A stretch of 8,445 nucleotides of DNA from Oscillospiraceae bacterium (GTDB lineage Bacteria > Bacillota > Clostridia > Oscillospirales > Ruminococcaceae), in NCBI GenBank assembly GCA_016302655.1, contig JAEDNF010000059.1, positions 1-8,445 of the forward strand. Direction: 5' to 3'. Positions 1 to 5,831 of this stretch are shown here, piece by piece; within the stretch, counting starts at the first letter, position 1, and every line of letters starts with the position of its first letter. Under the pieces are notes generated by a model. It was not told the DNA's origin. It saw only the letters and a list, made by a program, of their open reading frames with translations, and did not search any database. The position numbers and the translations under genes were made by a program.

Positions 1-110
1 GGGCACCCTTTAGTGTGTTTCCCCTAAAGCAACTTTCACCCCGCCGAGCAAATCATCCGTTGCAAATATGAAGTTACGGCGGGGCGGAATTGCCAAAGGG
101 GCACCCTTTG
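1..110. repeat. Intergenic repeat-like region with direct and inverted repeats
   Basis: The 11-mer GGGCACCCTTT occurs twice, at 1-11 and 99-109. The second copy lies in a perfect 7-bp inverted repeat (CAAAGGG at 94-100, CCCTTTG at 104-110). Between the copies there are two more inverted repeats: CTTTAG (8-13) with CTAAAG (24-29), and CCCCGCCG (39-46) with CGGCGGGG (77-84). The GC-rich arms stand out from the AT-rich surroundings. No gene is visible here. The pattern resembles a multicopy intergenic element or the tail of an upstream gene's 3' region, but the left part is cut by the window edge and I cannot see other copies. Calling it a dispersed repeat is inference. Confidence 0.45.
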
Positions 111-124
111 ACGGTCGTTTTTTT
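94..124 (+). terminator. Possible terminator hairpin of an upstream gene
   Basis: A perfect 7-bp stem (94-100 with 104-110) encloses a 3-nt loop, and a run of seven T lies at 118-124. The T-run starts 7 nt after the stem rather than directly at its foot, so this is a weak intrinsic-terminator candidate. It would end transcription arriving from left of the window, just before the next promoter. Confidence 0.3.
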
Positions 125-125
125 C

Positions 126-154
126 TTGACATATTATGCCGAAAATTGTATAAT
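126..154 (+). promoter_or_regulatory. Sigma-A promoter of the EAL-domain gene
   Basis: A perfect -35 box TTGACA (126-131) and a perfect -10 box TATAAT (149-154) are separated by 17 bp, the optimal spacing. Transcription should start near 161, leaving a leader of about 34 nt before the start codon at 195. This rules out the in-frame upstream TTG at 90 as the start, because it precedes the promoter. No c-di-GMP riboswitch is recognisable in the short leader. Confidence 0.85.
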
Positions 155-194
155 TATCTTGTGTTATGGCTCATACGCCAAAAGGGGTATTAAT

Positions 195-2096
195 ATGAAT
201 TTAGGTGTGCAGATAGTATCATTTTTCGTGATACTCACAATATGCTTTATCTATTTTTCCAATAAGCATATTAAATTGCTGTCAACGAAGATATACACCG
301 TCTATCTGTCGGTGTCTGTGATATTCAGCGTTTTTGAATTGTTCTCACTTTATACTTTGTACAATCTGAATGTTGACGATCCACTGAACCGACTGAGTCA
401 CCAGCTGTTTGTAGGTTCGCTTATCCTCGTTCTGATGTTCTTGTTTATATATGTGGATATTTTGTCAAGAAAGCAGAAGAGATATAAGCCTCTTGAGCTT
501 GCAGTGCGCATACTCCCTTGCGTGTTTGCTTATGTGATGGTTATATTCGGCAGATTCGAGTATCATATAGGCGCCGACGGAAGGTACTCCTACGGCCCTG
601 TAATAGTCACTCTTTACTGCAGTCTTGCCGTTTATGCGGTGTGGACTATAGTGACTGTCATAAGACGGCGCAAGTCGTTCAACCCGAATACTGCGCTTCC
701 TATACTGTTCGGCGTTACCGGATGGATAACTATCGGCATTGTTCAGTCGCTTAACCCTGCTTGGCTTATCGAATCTATGGGCGTATCTCTTATGCAACTG
801 TTTATCTTCCTGTCTATAGAAAATCCGAGAGAATATAATGACGGAGATGTCAGGGGAGCGCTGAACAGACACGCATTTGAACAGATGCTAAATGAGCGGT
901 GTGAAAACGGCAAGAGCTTCTATATAGTTACTTTTACTCTTACAAATTCAGAACTGCTCAAAAACTCGGTCGGAGTTGATGAGGTTTACCGTATTCTCTC
1001 CATAGCCGCAACTAATATCTCAAAAAGCCTGCACTCAGATTTCTATCATACTGCGGATAACAGCATCAGCTTTATCGAAAAGCACAAGAAATGCTGTGAA
1101 GAGCTGATAAGCTCCGATTTTGACAAGCTTGAGTTTTCTACTTCGTCGGGTATGATAGTTAATACCTCATTCAGACTTTCGTTTATCGAATGTCCCAAGT
1201 ATGCCGACAGCCTTGATAAGATAACAGAACTTATGACTCATGTCAGAAGTGCTGATAGTAATTCCGCAAGATCGGTAGTTGTAGTAAGCGAAGCTGTTAT
1301 TGATGAGCTGAATTATCTCTCGGGTGTCGAAAGATTGCTTCAGAAAGCCGTTAAGAACAACGGACTTGAAGTATATTATCAGCCTATTTATTCAACAAAG
1401 AAGAAAAAGTTTGTTTCGGCTGAGGCGCTTGTAAGACTGAAAGACAAAGAAACTCTTGGCTTTATTTCGCCTGAGATATTTGTTCCTATGGCGGAGCGTA
1501 TGGGACTTATTTCAGAGCTTGGCGCTACCGTTTTTGAAAGCGTGTGCAGTTTTGCGAAAAAGTATAATGTCAGACAATACGGAGTAGAGTATATCGAGGT
1601 AAATATTTCTGCTGTCCAGAGCGTTGATATTTATCTGCCCGATTATCTGCTGCAATGTATGGGCAAGTACGGTATCTCTTCGGATTTCTTCAATTTAGAA
1701 ATTACCGAAACCGCCGCTGTTGAGGCAGGCGAACTGCTCGACCTTAATATGTCACGCTTAAAGTCGATGGGCTGCGGCTTTTCTATGGATGACTTCGGTA
1801 CGGGATACTCAAACCTCTCTCAGATGGCTAATACCGGTTTTGATATAATTAAGCTTGACAAGAGCCTTATATGGCCTTGCTTTGACGGGGACAGCGCTCA
1901 CGCAAGGACTATCCTTGACAGCTGTATTTCAATGATAAACGGTCTTGGTATCTCAATCGTTGCGGAGGGCGTTGAAACAAAAGAACAGGTTGATATGCTT
2001 ACCGAAAACGGAGTTGAGTATCTTCAGGGTTACTATTTCGCTAAGCCTATGAATGAGCAGGATTACTTAAAATTCCTGCAGGATAACTGCAAATAA
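195..2096 (+). CDS. Membrane-anchored EAL-domain cyclic-di-GMP phosphodiesterase with degenerate GGDEF-like region
   Basis: Predicted membrane phosphodiesterase that would hydrolyse c-di-GMP to pGpG. The start at 195 is chosen because AAAGGGG (181-187) precedes it at good spacing and the promoter lies at 126-154. Of 633 residues, about 1-210 hold roughly seven hydrophobic helices that probably sense a signal. Residues ~225-375 look like a GGDEF domain that lost its active site: an NRHAF helix remains, but the GGDEF signature is replaced (HTADNS region). The EAL domain (~385-630) keeps the family's catalytic landmarks: EALVRL (E410), NIS, EITET, DDFGTGYS (D532-D533), IKLDKS, AEGVET and QGYYF (Q611). 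Activity is therefore expected. It is a single-gene unit with its own promoter, and no partner cyclase is next to it. The EAL call is very secure; the ligand of the membrane part is unknown. Confidence 0.93.
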   Translation: MNLGVQIVSFFVILTICFIYFSNKHIKLLSTKIYTVYLSVSVIFSVFELFSLYTLYNLNVDDPLNRLSHQLFVGSLILVLMFLFIYVDILSRKQKRYKPLELAVRILPCVFAYVMVIFGRFEYHIGADGRYSYGPVIVTLYCSLAVYAVWTIVTVIRRRKSFNPNTALPILFGVTGWITIGIVQSLNPAWLIESMGVSLMQLFIFLSIENPREYNDGDVRGALNRHAFEQMLNERCENGKSFYIVTFTLTNSELLKNSVGVDEVYRILSIAATNISKSLHSDFYHTADNSISFIEKHKKCCEELISSDFDKLEFSTSSGMIVNTSFRLSFIECPKYADSLDKITELMTHVRSADSNSARSVVVVSEAVIDELNYLSGVERLLQKAVKNNGLEVYYQPIYSTKKKKFVSAEALVRLKDKETLGFISPEIFVPMAERMGLISELGATVFESVCSFAKKYNVRQYGVEYIEVNISAVQSVDIYLPDYLLQCMGKYGISSDFFNLEITETAAVEAGELLDLNMSRLKSMGCGFSMDDFGTGYSNLSQMANTGFDIIKLDKSLIWPCFDGDSAHARTILDSCISMINGLGISIVAEGVETKEQVDMLTENGVEYLQGYYFAKPMNEQDYLKFLQDNCK

Positions 2097-2131
2097 TCGG
2101 TTTTCATCAGACAGAAGTTATATAAACCGAT
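2096..2131 (+). other. Stem-loop after the EAL gene (weak terminator candidate)
   Basis: ATCGGTTT (2096-2103) is perfectly complementary to AAACCGAT (2124-2131) around a 20-nt loop, beginning at the stop codon. It is followed by an A-rich rather than T-rich stretch, so it is not a classical intrinsic terminator. A second copy of ATCGGTTTT at 2180-2188 could pair with the same arm, giving an alternative fold. Confidence 0.35.
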
Positions 2132-2222
2132 AAAAACGACTGTGATTTTAATAATATTGCTTGCGACTTTTCGCTTTTCATCGGTTTTGTATATGCTTTT
2201 TTATTAGAATATGACTTTTTAT

Positions 2223-2245
2223 CACATTATCATTCGATAAATGTG
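2223..2245. promoter_or_regulatory. Inverted repeat, candidate operator upstream of padR promoter
   Basis: CACATT (2223-2228) and AATGTG (2240-2245) form an inverted repeat around 11 bp. The symmetry continues inward if one base is bulged (ATC against GATA). It ends about 28 bp before the -35 box of the padR promoter. PadR-type proteins often bind such dyads and repress their own genes, so it may be an autoregulatory site, but the position upstream of the -35 is not a typical repressor site. The role is inference. Confidence 0.35.
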
Positions 2246-2273
2246 TTTTTTGAAAAATTTTTGATAAATATTA

Positions 2274-2302
2274 TTGACAAACGATTTGCGTTGTGCGATA
2301 AT
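2274..2302 (+). promoter_or_regulatory. Sigma-A promoter of the padR-like gene
   Basis: A perfect -35 TTGACA (2274-2279) and -10 GATAAT (2297-2302) have a 17-bp spacer. An A/T-only palindrome (AAAAATTTTT, 2253-2262) lies just upstream and may act as an UP-like element. Transcription should begin near 2309, giving a leader of about 20 nt that contains the Shine-Dalgarno sequence. Confidence 0.8.
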
Positions 2303-2329
2303 AGGGATAGATAAGGAGGTAGATTCACC

Positions 2330-2677
2330 ATGATGGGAATTAAAGAAAATTTTAAAAGAGGAACTCTTGAAATGCTTATTCTTCATCTTCTTAAGGGAGA
2401 AGAGATGTACGGATATCAGCTGACTCAGGAGATCTGCGCAAGGAGCAACGGTACATTCAAAATAACCGAGGGTTCTATGTATCCTACACTTTACAGGTTA
2501 CTTGATAAGGAGCTTATCTCCGACCGTCTGGAGCTTGTCGGCAGAAGACGCACCAGAGTATATTATCACATCGAGCCTAAGGGAGTTGAATATCTCGAAA
2601 AGCTGACAACCGAGTACGAGATTACAAGCGCAGGTATCGATGCTATTATGAATTATGTTCCCGAAGAAGAGAAATAA
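2330..2677 (+). CDS. PadR-family transcriptional regulator (short type)
   Basis: DNA-binding winged-helix protein of 115 residues, the size usual for the short PadR group. Seen in sequence: an N-terminal helix with RGTLEMLIL, then YGYQL (about residues 27-31), the recognition-helix segment GSMYPTLYRLL (~48-58), a wing with RRRTRVYYHIEPKG (~72-85), and a short C-terminal helix for dimerisation. A near-perfect Shine-Dalgarno AAGGAGGT (2313-2320) sits 9 nt before ATG 2330; the second ATG at 2333 is also possible. The gene has its own promoter and a strong terminator behind it, so it appears to be transcribed alone. PadR genes commonly sit beside the transporter or membrane protein they control, but no such gene is adjacent here, so its target cannot be read from context. 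Autoregulation is plausible. Confidence 0.92.
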   Translation: MMGIKENFKRGTLEMLILHLLKGEEMYGYQLTQEICARSNGTFKITEGSMYPTLYRLLDKELISDRLELVGRRRTRVYYHIEPKGVEYLEKLTTEYEITSAGIDAIMNYVPEEEK

Positions 2678-2700
2678 TTGAAGTTTCGCTTCTATACTTA

Positions 2701-2735
2701 CGGCGGCGTATCGCATGGATATGCCGCCGTTTTAT
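2701..2735 (+). terminator. Rho-independent terminator after padR
   Basis: An 11-bp stem (2701-2711 with 2719-2729, one G-U wobble, seven leading GC pairs) with a 7-nt loop is followed by TTTTAT. It closes the padR unit 23 nt after its stop codon. It lies only about 25 nt before the next start codon, leaving very little room for a promoter of the amidohydrolase gene. Confidence 0.85.
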
Positions 2736-2760
2736 AGCATTTTTGACCGGAGGTTATGCT

Positions 2761-3573
2761 ATGTCTTTAAATACAAAATATATTATAGACAGCCACGCTC
2801 ACATCTTCCCCGATAAGATAGCTCAGAAGGCCTCAGACAATATCGGAAGCTTCTACGACTTGTTTATGAACTACGACGGCACGGTAGATACTCTGATAAG
2901 CGAAGGAAATAAGTGCGGCATAACAAAATATGTGGTACAGTCGGTCGCTACTGTAGTGCATCAGGTAACGCACATCAACGATTTTATTGTATCATCCGTG
3001 AAAAAATATCCCGACAAGCTTGTCGGCTTCGGCTCGCTTCATCCCGATATGGATGGTGCTGAAGAAGAGGTGGACAGGCTTATATCAAACGGACTGCTCG
3101 GAATAAAACTTCATCCCGATTTTCAGAAGTTTGCAATAAATGATGAAAAAGCATTCAGATTATACGAGATAGCGGGAGAGAAGCTTCCTTTCCTTATTCA
3201 TACAGGCGATAAGCGTTATAAATATTCAAACCCTTCGCTGATGGCTGACGCCGCTAAAAGATTTCCTCATGTGCGCTTTATTGCCGCACATTTCGGCGGC
3301 TGGTCGGAGTGGGATGAAGCCGAGCGTGAGCTTGCGGGACTTGATAATATTTTCGTTGACACCAGCAGTTCGTTCTATTCCATGAATCCCGAGAAAGCGG
3401 CTGAGCTTATCAATCGCTTCGGCAGCGACAGAGTATTTTTCGGTACAGATTATCCTATGTGGAAAGCAAAGGACGATTTAAAGTTCCTCCAACAAGTGCC
3501 GATAAGCGACGATGTAAAAGAAAAGGTACTATGGAAAAATATCAACAGTTTTCTCGGGCTCGGTCTTGTATGA
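2761..3573 (+). CDS. Amidohydrolase-family metal-dependent hydrolase (amidohydrolase 2 / COG2159 type)
   Basis: TIM-barrel metallohydrolase of 270 residues, cytosolic (no signal peptide). Start 2761 is chosen because GGAGG (2749-2753) precedes it by 7 nt; the upstream in-frame TTG at 2743 overlaps this site. Metal-ligand landmarks are complete: HxH on strand 1 (H12, H14 in DSHAHIFP), H147 in LIHTGD, H177 in AAHFGG and D230 in GTDYPMW. There is also a KLHPDFQ segment (~116-122). This layout is that of the amidohydrolase 2 group, which includes decarboxylases such as ACMS decarboxylase and various uncharacterised hydrolases; the substrate cannot be named. It overlaps the next gene by 4 bp, suggesting translational coupling with the phosphopantetheinyl transferase. 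No clear promoter is visible between the preceding terminator and the start codon. Confidence 0.88.
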   Translation: MSLNTKYIIDSHAHIFPDKIAQKASDNIGSFYDLFMNYDGTVDTLISEGNKCGITKYVVQSVATVVHQVTHINDFIVSSVKKYPDKLVGFGSLHPDMDGAEEEVDRLISNGLLGIKLHPDFQKFAINDEKAFRLYEIAGEKLPFLIHTGDKRYKYSNPSLMADAAKRFPHVRFIAAHFGGWSEWDEAERELAGLDNIFVDTSSSFYSMNPEKAAELINRFGSDRVFFGTDYPMWKAKDDLKFLQQVPISDDVKEKVLWKNINSFLGLGLV

Positions 3574-4211
3574 TGAATAAACCTATAATATTTATATCTC
3601 CTATAAAAAAGAAGTCGGAATGTAAGTCCGGTTATCATCTGTATTCACACAGGTGCGGCATAGCGCTTCTCAAAAAGGCTTTTTCGCATATAGGAAAAGA
3701 AATATCCGAGAACGATATACAAAGGAGCGAAAAAGGCAAGCCGTATATTGACGGTAGTGATATCTTTTTCAGTATTTCTCATTGCGACGGTCTTGCGGTT
3801 TGCGTTTTATCGGATAAGCCTGTAGGAGTTGACTGCGAAAGCGTGCGAAAAGTAAGCACAGCTGTTATGAAAAGATGCTTCGGCAGTATAGAATCCGATT
3901 ATGTTAATAACAGCGAGGACAGAAATAACGCTTTCACTCGTATATGGACGCTGAAAGAAAGCTATGTCAAGATGACGGGTGACGGTGTATCCTCATCGCT
4001 TACGGATAAATGCTTTGATATTGACGGTGGCAGAGCGCTTTTTGAAAGCGGCGCCGAATTTATTCATTACGATTTCCTGTCAGACGGAGAACAATACTTC
4101 ATCAGCGTATCGTTCGGTACAGCTGATAAAAAAAGAGAAAATTCTATCGAAAAACCATTTTTTGACATTGACAACGAACATATTTTGTTGTACAATGTAT
4201 CCGACAACTGA
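3570..4211 (+). CDS. Sfp-type 4'-phosphopantetheinyl transferase
   Basis: Transfers the 4'-phosphopantetheine arm of coenzyme A to a serine of an acyl or peptidyl carrier protein. The 213 residues match the Sfp group (about 220-240). Family motifs are seen in order: SISHCDG (~69-75), VGVDCE with Mg-binding D88 and E90, and WTLKESYVKMTG with W126, K129, E130 and K134. All key acidic residues are kept, so it should be active. The start is one of two adjacent ATGs (3570 or 3573) overlapping the amidohydrolase stop. Only a poor Shine-Dalgarno is present, so translation probably depends on coupling. No carrier protein, NRPS or PKS gene is nearby, so it may serve fatty-acid ACP or remote clusters. 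The last ~25 residues after the ISVSFG strand are low in recognisable conservation, and their codons contain the promoter of the next operon. Confidence 0.88.
   Translation: MMNKPIIFISPIKKKSECKSGYHLYSHRCGIALLKKAFSHIGKEISENDIQRSEKGKPYIDGSDIFFSISHCDGLAVCVLSDKPVGVDCESVRKVSTAVMKRCFGSIESDYVNNSEDRNNAFTRIWTLKESYVKMTGDGVSSSLTDKCFDIDGGRALFESGAEFIHYDFLSDGEQYFISVSFGTADKKRENSIEKPFFDIDNEHILLYNVSDN
4168..4196 (+). promoter_or_regulatory. Sigma-A promoter of the thiamine operon, inside the transferase gene
   Basis: -35 TTGACA (4168-4173) and -10 TACAAT (4191-4196) are spaced by 17 bp. A second TTGACA abuts directly upstream (4162-4167) but would give a 23-bp spacer, so the downstream copy should be used. 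Both boxes lie within the last 50 bp of the phosphopantetheinyl transferase coding sequence. The predicted start near 4203 puts the 5' end of the transcript immediately before the riboswitch. Confidence 0.75.
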
Positions 4212-4303
4212 AATAAGCGAACGGGAGCTTGTATAACAGGCTGAGAGGGAAATGATATTTCCGACCGATAACTTGATTTGGGTAATGCCAACGGAAGGAC
4301 AGT
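4207..4303 (+). promoter_or_regulatory. TPP riboswitch aptamer (THI element)
   Basis: Senses thiamine pyrophosphate in the leader of the thiE operon. Recognisable parts: P2 CGG/CCG (4222-4224 with 4265-4267); P3 AGCTTGT/ACAGGCT (4226-4232 with 4236-4242); the pyrimidine-binding CTGAGA (4241-4246); an optional hairpin GGAAAT/ATTTCC (4248-4253 with 4257-4262); P4 CTT/AAG; P5 TTGG/CCAA around GTAATG; and the conserved TAATGCCAACGGAAGG stretch (4283-4298) that holds the pyrophosphate side. P1 is poor: the only pairing I find is ACTG (4207-4210) with CAGT (4300-4303), 11 nt from P2. The 5' edge overlaps the stop codon of the preceding gene. Confidence 0.95.
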
Positions 4304-4319
4304 AGCGTATGTAGCGTAT
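4302..4319 (+). repeat. 9-nt tandem repeat in the riboswitch expression platform
   Basis: GTAGCGTAT occurs twice in direct succession (4302-4310 and 4311-4319). The second copy is the left arm of the terminator hairpin. The first copy directly follows the aptamer and could pair with part of the same right arm in a shifted register. It probably arose by slippage duplication and lengthens the spacer between aptamer and terminator. Confidence 0.8.
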
Positions 4320-4347
4320 GCGGTATTCCGTATGCGCTTTTTATTTT
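4313..4347 (+). terminator. TPP-riboswitch-controlled intrinsic terminator
   Basis: An 11-bp stem (4313-4323 with 4328-4338, two G-U wobbles) with a TATT loop is followed by TTTTTATTTT. It stands 17 nt before the thiE start codon, the normal place for a riboswitch attenuator. ACGGAA in the aptamer (4291-4296) is perfectly complementary to TTCCGT (4326-4331) in the loop and right arm, giving a candidate antiterminator that cannot coexist with the ligand-bound aptamer. TPP is therefore predicted to cause termination. Confidence 0.85.
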
Positions 4348-4363
4348 GAAAGGAACAAATATT

Positions 4364-5026
4364 ATGAATATTACTCCTCGTCAGATGCTCTTGTACGCTG
4401 TCAGCGACAGGGCGTGGAGCCGTGACGATGAAGAGTTTACAGCTCAGGTGCGGCAGGCGGTTATGAGTGGAGTGACCGTGTTTCAGCTCAGGGAAAAGCA
4501 GGCTGATTATGAGCATTTTAAAATGATTGCGCTTAGGATAAAGCCGATTTGCAAAGAATACGGTGTGCCGCTTATAATAAACGATAATGTAAGGCTTGCA
4601 AAGGAGATAGACGCAGACGGTGTTCATCTCGGTCAGGATGACCTTGATATCAAATCGGCAAGAGAATATCTCGGACAAGATAAGATAATAGGCGTGTCCG
4701 CTCATAATGTTGCTGAAGCGCTTGCGGCACAGCAAGGCGGTGCGGATTATCTCGGAAGCGGTGCGGCATTTGTAACATCGACTAAAACCGATGCAGGAGC
4801 GATAGACCGAAAAGTGCTTGCCGATATAGCGCATACGGTTAAAATTCCGGTTGTAGCGATAGGCGGTATCAATGCGGAAAACATAACTCAGCTTCAGAAT
4901 CTCGGACTTGACGGCGTTGCGGTAGTGTCGGCTATATTCGCCGCAGAAGATATCCCCTGTGCGGTCAGAGAATTAAAAGCAAAAGCTGAGCTTGTAGCAA
5001 AAAGCTCGGTAAAGCAGAAAGGATAA
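4364..5026 (+). CDS. thiE: Thiamine-phosphate synthase
   Basis: Joins HMP pyrophosphate to 4-methyl-5-(2-phosphoethyl)thiazole, releasing pyrophosphate and forming thiamine phosphate in the cytosol. The 220-residue TIM barrel has the family's full length. Seen: QLREK (41-45), LIINDN (70-75), DGVHLGQDD (85-93), IGVSAHN (109-115), GADYLGSGAAF followed by TSTKTDA (127-144), and VVAIGGI (163-169). The usual G-P in the GxGPxFxTxTK loop is G-A here, a mild deviation. Start 4364 follows AAAGGA (4349-4354); the in-frame TTG at 4346 lies inside the terminator T-run. First gene of the TPP-controlled operon, 3 nt before thiD. No thiM lies alongside, so thiazole phosphate must come from elsewhere in the genome. 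Confidence 0.96.
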   Translation: MNITPRQMLLYAVSDRAWSRDDEEFTAQVRQAVMSGVTVFQLREKQADYEHFKMIALRIKPICKEYGVPLIINDNVRLAKEIDADGVHLGQDDLDIKSAREYLGQDKIIGVSAHNVAEALAAQQGGADYLGSGAAFVTSTKTDAGAIDRKVLADIAHTVKIPVVAIGGINAENITQLQNLGLDGVAVVSAIFAAEDIPCAVRELKAKAELVAKSSVKQKG

Positions 5027-5029
5027 AAA

Positions 5030-5830
5030 ATGAAAAAGATTCTTACAATAGCAGGTTCCGATTGCAGCGGAGGAGCCGGAATACAGGCTGATATTAAAAC
5101 CATAACAATGCACAATATGTATGCGATGAGTGCAATTACTGCGCTTACAGCCCAGAACACAACAGGCGTATACGGCATTATGAACAGCTCGGTCGATTTT
5201 CTTAAAAATCAGATCGACTGCATTTTCAGCGATATCCGTCCCGATGCAGTCAAGATAGGAATGGTAAGCGAAATCGGGATAATAGAGGCTATTGCCGAAA
5301 AGCTGAAAGAATATAATGCTGTTAATATCGTTGCCGATCCCGTAATGGTAGCAACAAGCGGCAGCAGGCTGATAAGCGAGGACGCAACACAGGCGCTTAT
5401 GACAAAGCTTCTTCCTCTTGCCGATATAATCACTCCCAATCTTGCTGAAGCGGAAGTTCTCACCGGTATGAGCATCACAGACAGAGCCGGAATGGAAGAA
5501 GCGGCGAGAAAGCTGTCGGACAAGCTCCCTTCAAGCGTAGGAATTGTTATAAAGGGCGGTCATCTTGACGATACAGCGGATGATCTGCTGTATGTAAACG
5601 GTGAAATGCACTGGATATACGGCAAGCGCATAGATAACCCCAATACTCACGGCACAGGCTGTACATTCTCGTCTGCCATTGCGTGCAATCTTGCGCTGAC
5701 CGACGACAAGGTGCAGGCAGTAACAAACGCAAAGAAGTATCTTGCAGGCGCTATTGAGGCAAAGCTTGACCTTGGACACGGCAGCGGTCCGCTTTATCAC
5801 AACTACCGCTTATCAGGCAAGGAATTATAA
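5030..5830 (+). CDS. thiD: Hydroxymethylpyrimidine / phosphomethylpyrimidine kinase
   Basis: Phosphorylates HMP to HMP-P and then to HMP-PP, the substrate for ThiE. The 266-residue ribokinase-fold protein has the normal length. Seen: the N-terminal [15 protein letters not shown] (7-21), [10 protein letters not shown] (102-111), [19 protein letters not shown], and the C-terminal [13 protein letters not shown] with H207, G208, G210 and catalytic-loop C211. The GSD-x-SGG position 12 is Cys where Ser is common; this should be tolerated. The Shine-Dalgarno GAAAGGA (5017-5023) lies within the 3' end of thiE. The intergenic gap is 3 nt on this side, and thiZ starts 1 nt after the stop. Placed next to an uptake system for its likely substrate. 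Pyridoxal kinase-like activity is a known alternative for this family, but the thiamine context favours ThiD. Confidence 0.96.
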   Translation: MKKILTIAGSDCSGGAGIQADIKTITMHNMYAMSAITALTAQNTTGVYGIMNSSVDFLKNQIDCIFSDIRPDAVKIGMVSEIGIIEAIAEKLKEYNAVNIVADPVMVATSGSRLISEDATQALMTKLLPLADIITPNLAEAEVLTGMSITDRAGMEEAARKLSDKLPSSVGIVIKGGHLDDTADDLLYVNGEMHWIYGKRIDNPNTHGTGCTFSSAIACNLALTDDKVQAVTNAKKYLAGAIEAKLDLGHGSGPLYHNYRLSGKEL

Positions 5831-5831
5831 T

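Noticed and set aside
1..110. CRISPR array fragment or attachment site
   Set aside because: There are only two copies of an 11-mer with no regular spacing, no cas genes, and no integrase or tRNA nearby.
90..194. N-terminal extension of the EAL protein from a TTG at 90
   Set aside because: It would start upstream of a near-perfect promoter (126-154), and a good Shine-Dalgarno serves the ATG at 195.
465..872. Minus-strand open frame within the EAL gene
   Set aside because: It lies opposite the membrane-helix coding part, is low in recognisable features, and is explained by codon bias of the sense gene.
3459..3569. N-terminal extension of the phosphopantetheinyl transferase inside the amidohydrolase gene
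   Set aside because: The extra residues are out-of-frame translation of the conserved amidohydrolase C-terminus; the family length fits a start at 3570/3573.
4067..4834. Long minus-strand open frame opposite the transferase end, riboswitch and thiE
   Set aside because: It runs antisense across a confirmed riboswitch and the conserved thiE motifs, its protein looks like a Cys/His/Tyr-rich shadow with no recognisable domain, and it has no ribosome site.
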